Source: Vulcanimicrobiota bacterium (lineage in GTDB: Bacteria; Vulcanimicrobiota; Vulcanimicrobiia; Eremiobacterales; Eremiobacteraceae). From it: 13,932 nt of DNA. The stretch is taken from the NCBI GenBank assembly GCA_019232725.1, contig JAFANK010000074.1, positions 1 through 13,932 of the forward strand, written 5' to 3'. Under the pieces are notes generated by a model. The model saw nothing but the letters and a program-made list of their open reading frames with translations. It did no database searches and was not told the DNA's origin. A program made the position numbers and the translations under genes. Position 1 is the first letter of the stretch. Each line of letters begins with the position of its first letter. Below are positions 13,148 through 13,932 of the stretch, one piece after another.

Positions 13148-13932
13148 TCAGAGCGATGCGAGCACCTTTTGGCCGTCGGTCACCGAGGTCTGGCCGTTGG
13201 TCACGACTTGCGTGTTCGCCGTCAGACCGCTGACCACTGCGTAGTGCGCATCCTCGACGATCTCATTCACCCGTGCGATCTTTGCCGTGTCGCCCTGCAC
13301 GGTCATCACCGTCTGATGCGTGTCGTCGAGGAAGGCACTGACCGGCACTGCGACGCCGCTGCGCGGCGGCAGGCTGATGTTGCCCGTGACGTTCATGCCG
13401 GGCCGCAGCGTGCGGGCGGCATTGGGCACGAGCACCTTGACCACAAAACCGTTGGTGTTCGGCGTCGTGGGGGAGAGCACGGAGTACACCGTTCCGGCAA
13501 ACGAGCGGTTGGGGACGGCGGGCGCATTCAGGACCGCATCCGTGCCTGGTGCGATGCCCGTGATCTGCGTGCCGTAGGCGTTGAGCTCCGCGTACACCCT
13601 CGCCACCTCTTGCAACGTGAAGATCTGGCGTGTTCCGGGATATTCACCCGGGTTGAGATTGCGGTTGACGACGATGCCGTCGACCGGCGAAACGATCGTC
13701 GCCTTATCGATCTGCGCTTGCAGTTGTTGCACCGCGGCCGCGGCTTGATCGATGTTGGCCTTCTGCATCCCTTGGGTCTGCGTGCCGTTGGCCTGCTGGT
13801 TTTCGATCGCTTGGTCGAGGGCGGCCTGCGCTTGGGCGACAGTGGTGCGCTGCGTTTGCACTTGCTGTGCGGAGATGTAGCCTTGTGAAACCAGTTGCTG
13901 GTCGCGCGCAAGATCCGACCGCGCGAGGTCGA
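13148..13932 (-). CDS. RND efflux membrane-fusion protein (5' end beyond window)
   Basis: The last 261 codons of a periplasmic adaptor; the frame is open to the right edge, so the start, signal peptide and first lipoyl half lie outside. A GTG at 13861 is internal, because the residues before it ('DQQLVSQGYISAQQ') are the typical coiled-coil turn of this family. Visible parts are the second arm of the Gln/Ala-rich coiled coil (to about visible residue 80), the second lipoyl half-motif ('ATIVSPVDGIVVNRNLNPGE'), the beta-barrel region and the membrane-proximal domain ending in 'QKVLASL'. It links the RND pump encoded 1 nt downstream (TGATATG) to an outer-membrane channel that could be encoded further right. 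It is clearly different in sequence from the membrane-fusion protein at 4114-5376. Family firm; substrates unknown. Confidence 0.92.
   Translation of the reverse strand, partial: DLARSDLARDQQLVSQGYISAQQVQTQRTTVAQAQAALDQAIENQQANGTQTQGMQKANIDQAAAAVQQLQAQIDKATIVSPVDGIVVNRNLNPGEYPGTRQIFTLQEVARVYAELNAYGTQITGIAPGTDAVLNAPAVPNRSFAGTVYSVLSPTTPNTNGFVVKVLVPNAARTLRPGMNVTGNISLPPRSGVAVPVSAFLDDTHQTVMTVQGDTAKIARVNEIVEDAHYAVVSGLTANTQVVTNGQTSVTDGQKVLASL

Noticed and set aside
1..13932. tRNA, rRNA, CRISPR array, insertion sequence or attachment site
   Set aside because: No cloverleaf-like segments, regularly spaced repeats, transposase motifs or paired terminal repeats were seen by eye; nearly all DNA is accounted for by coding sequence.

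Overview
The window is about 13.9 kb of dense, GC-rich bacterial DNA. It holds nine or ten protein genes, two of them cut by the window edges. I see no RNA genes, CRISPR array, insertion sequence or phage gene. Two RND-type tripartite pump systems, lipoproteins and secretory signal peptides point to a double-membrane bacterium. The gene mix (hypothetical lipoproteins, paired TMEM175-like channels, paired RND pumps without regulators) would fit an uncultured soil lineage such as Eremiobacterota, but that is a weak guess and no taxonomic marker is present.

Left part (1-2911). A small cluster contains two TMEM175/DUF1211-type ion-channel genes. The first runs leftward off the window (1-349). Upstream of it on the same strand is a secreted, metal-binding cupin (429-890). 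Divergent from the cupin is the second channel gene (981-1637). Its stop overlaps (ATGA) the start of a membrane-anchored protein (1634-2911) that has two copies of a 'Tim44-like domain plus Cys4 zinc ribbon' unit. This coupled channel/Tim44-like pair is the least conventional part of the window.

Middle part (2786-9162). A leftward gene for a secreted retropepsin-like protein with altered DTG loops (2786-3889) overlaps the end of the Tim44-like gene tail to tail by 126 bp. A 224-bp divergent promoter region separates it from a rightward RND operon: a lipoprotein membrane-fusion protein (4114-5376), then an AcrB-like inner-membrane pump (5414-8563). A leftward gene for a small unknown lipoprotein (8572-9162) converges on the pump gene with an 8-nt gap.

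Right part (9262-13932). A second RND operon runs leftward: a membrane-fusion protein (13148 to beyond the right edge), an HAE1-type pump (9907-13146, one nucleotide after the previous stop) and an AlkB-family 2-oxoglutarate/Fe(II) dioxygenase (9262-9876, 30 nt after the pump). Neither RND system has an outer-membrane TolC-like factor inside the window. Together the region looks like an envelope/stress-defence island: two efflux pumps, an alkylation-repair-type enzyme, cation channels and secreted proteins of unknown role.
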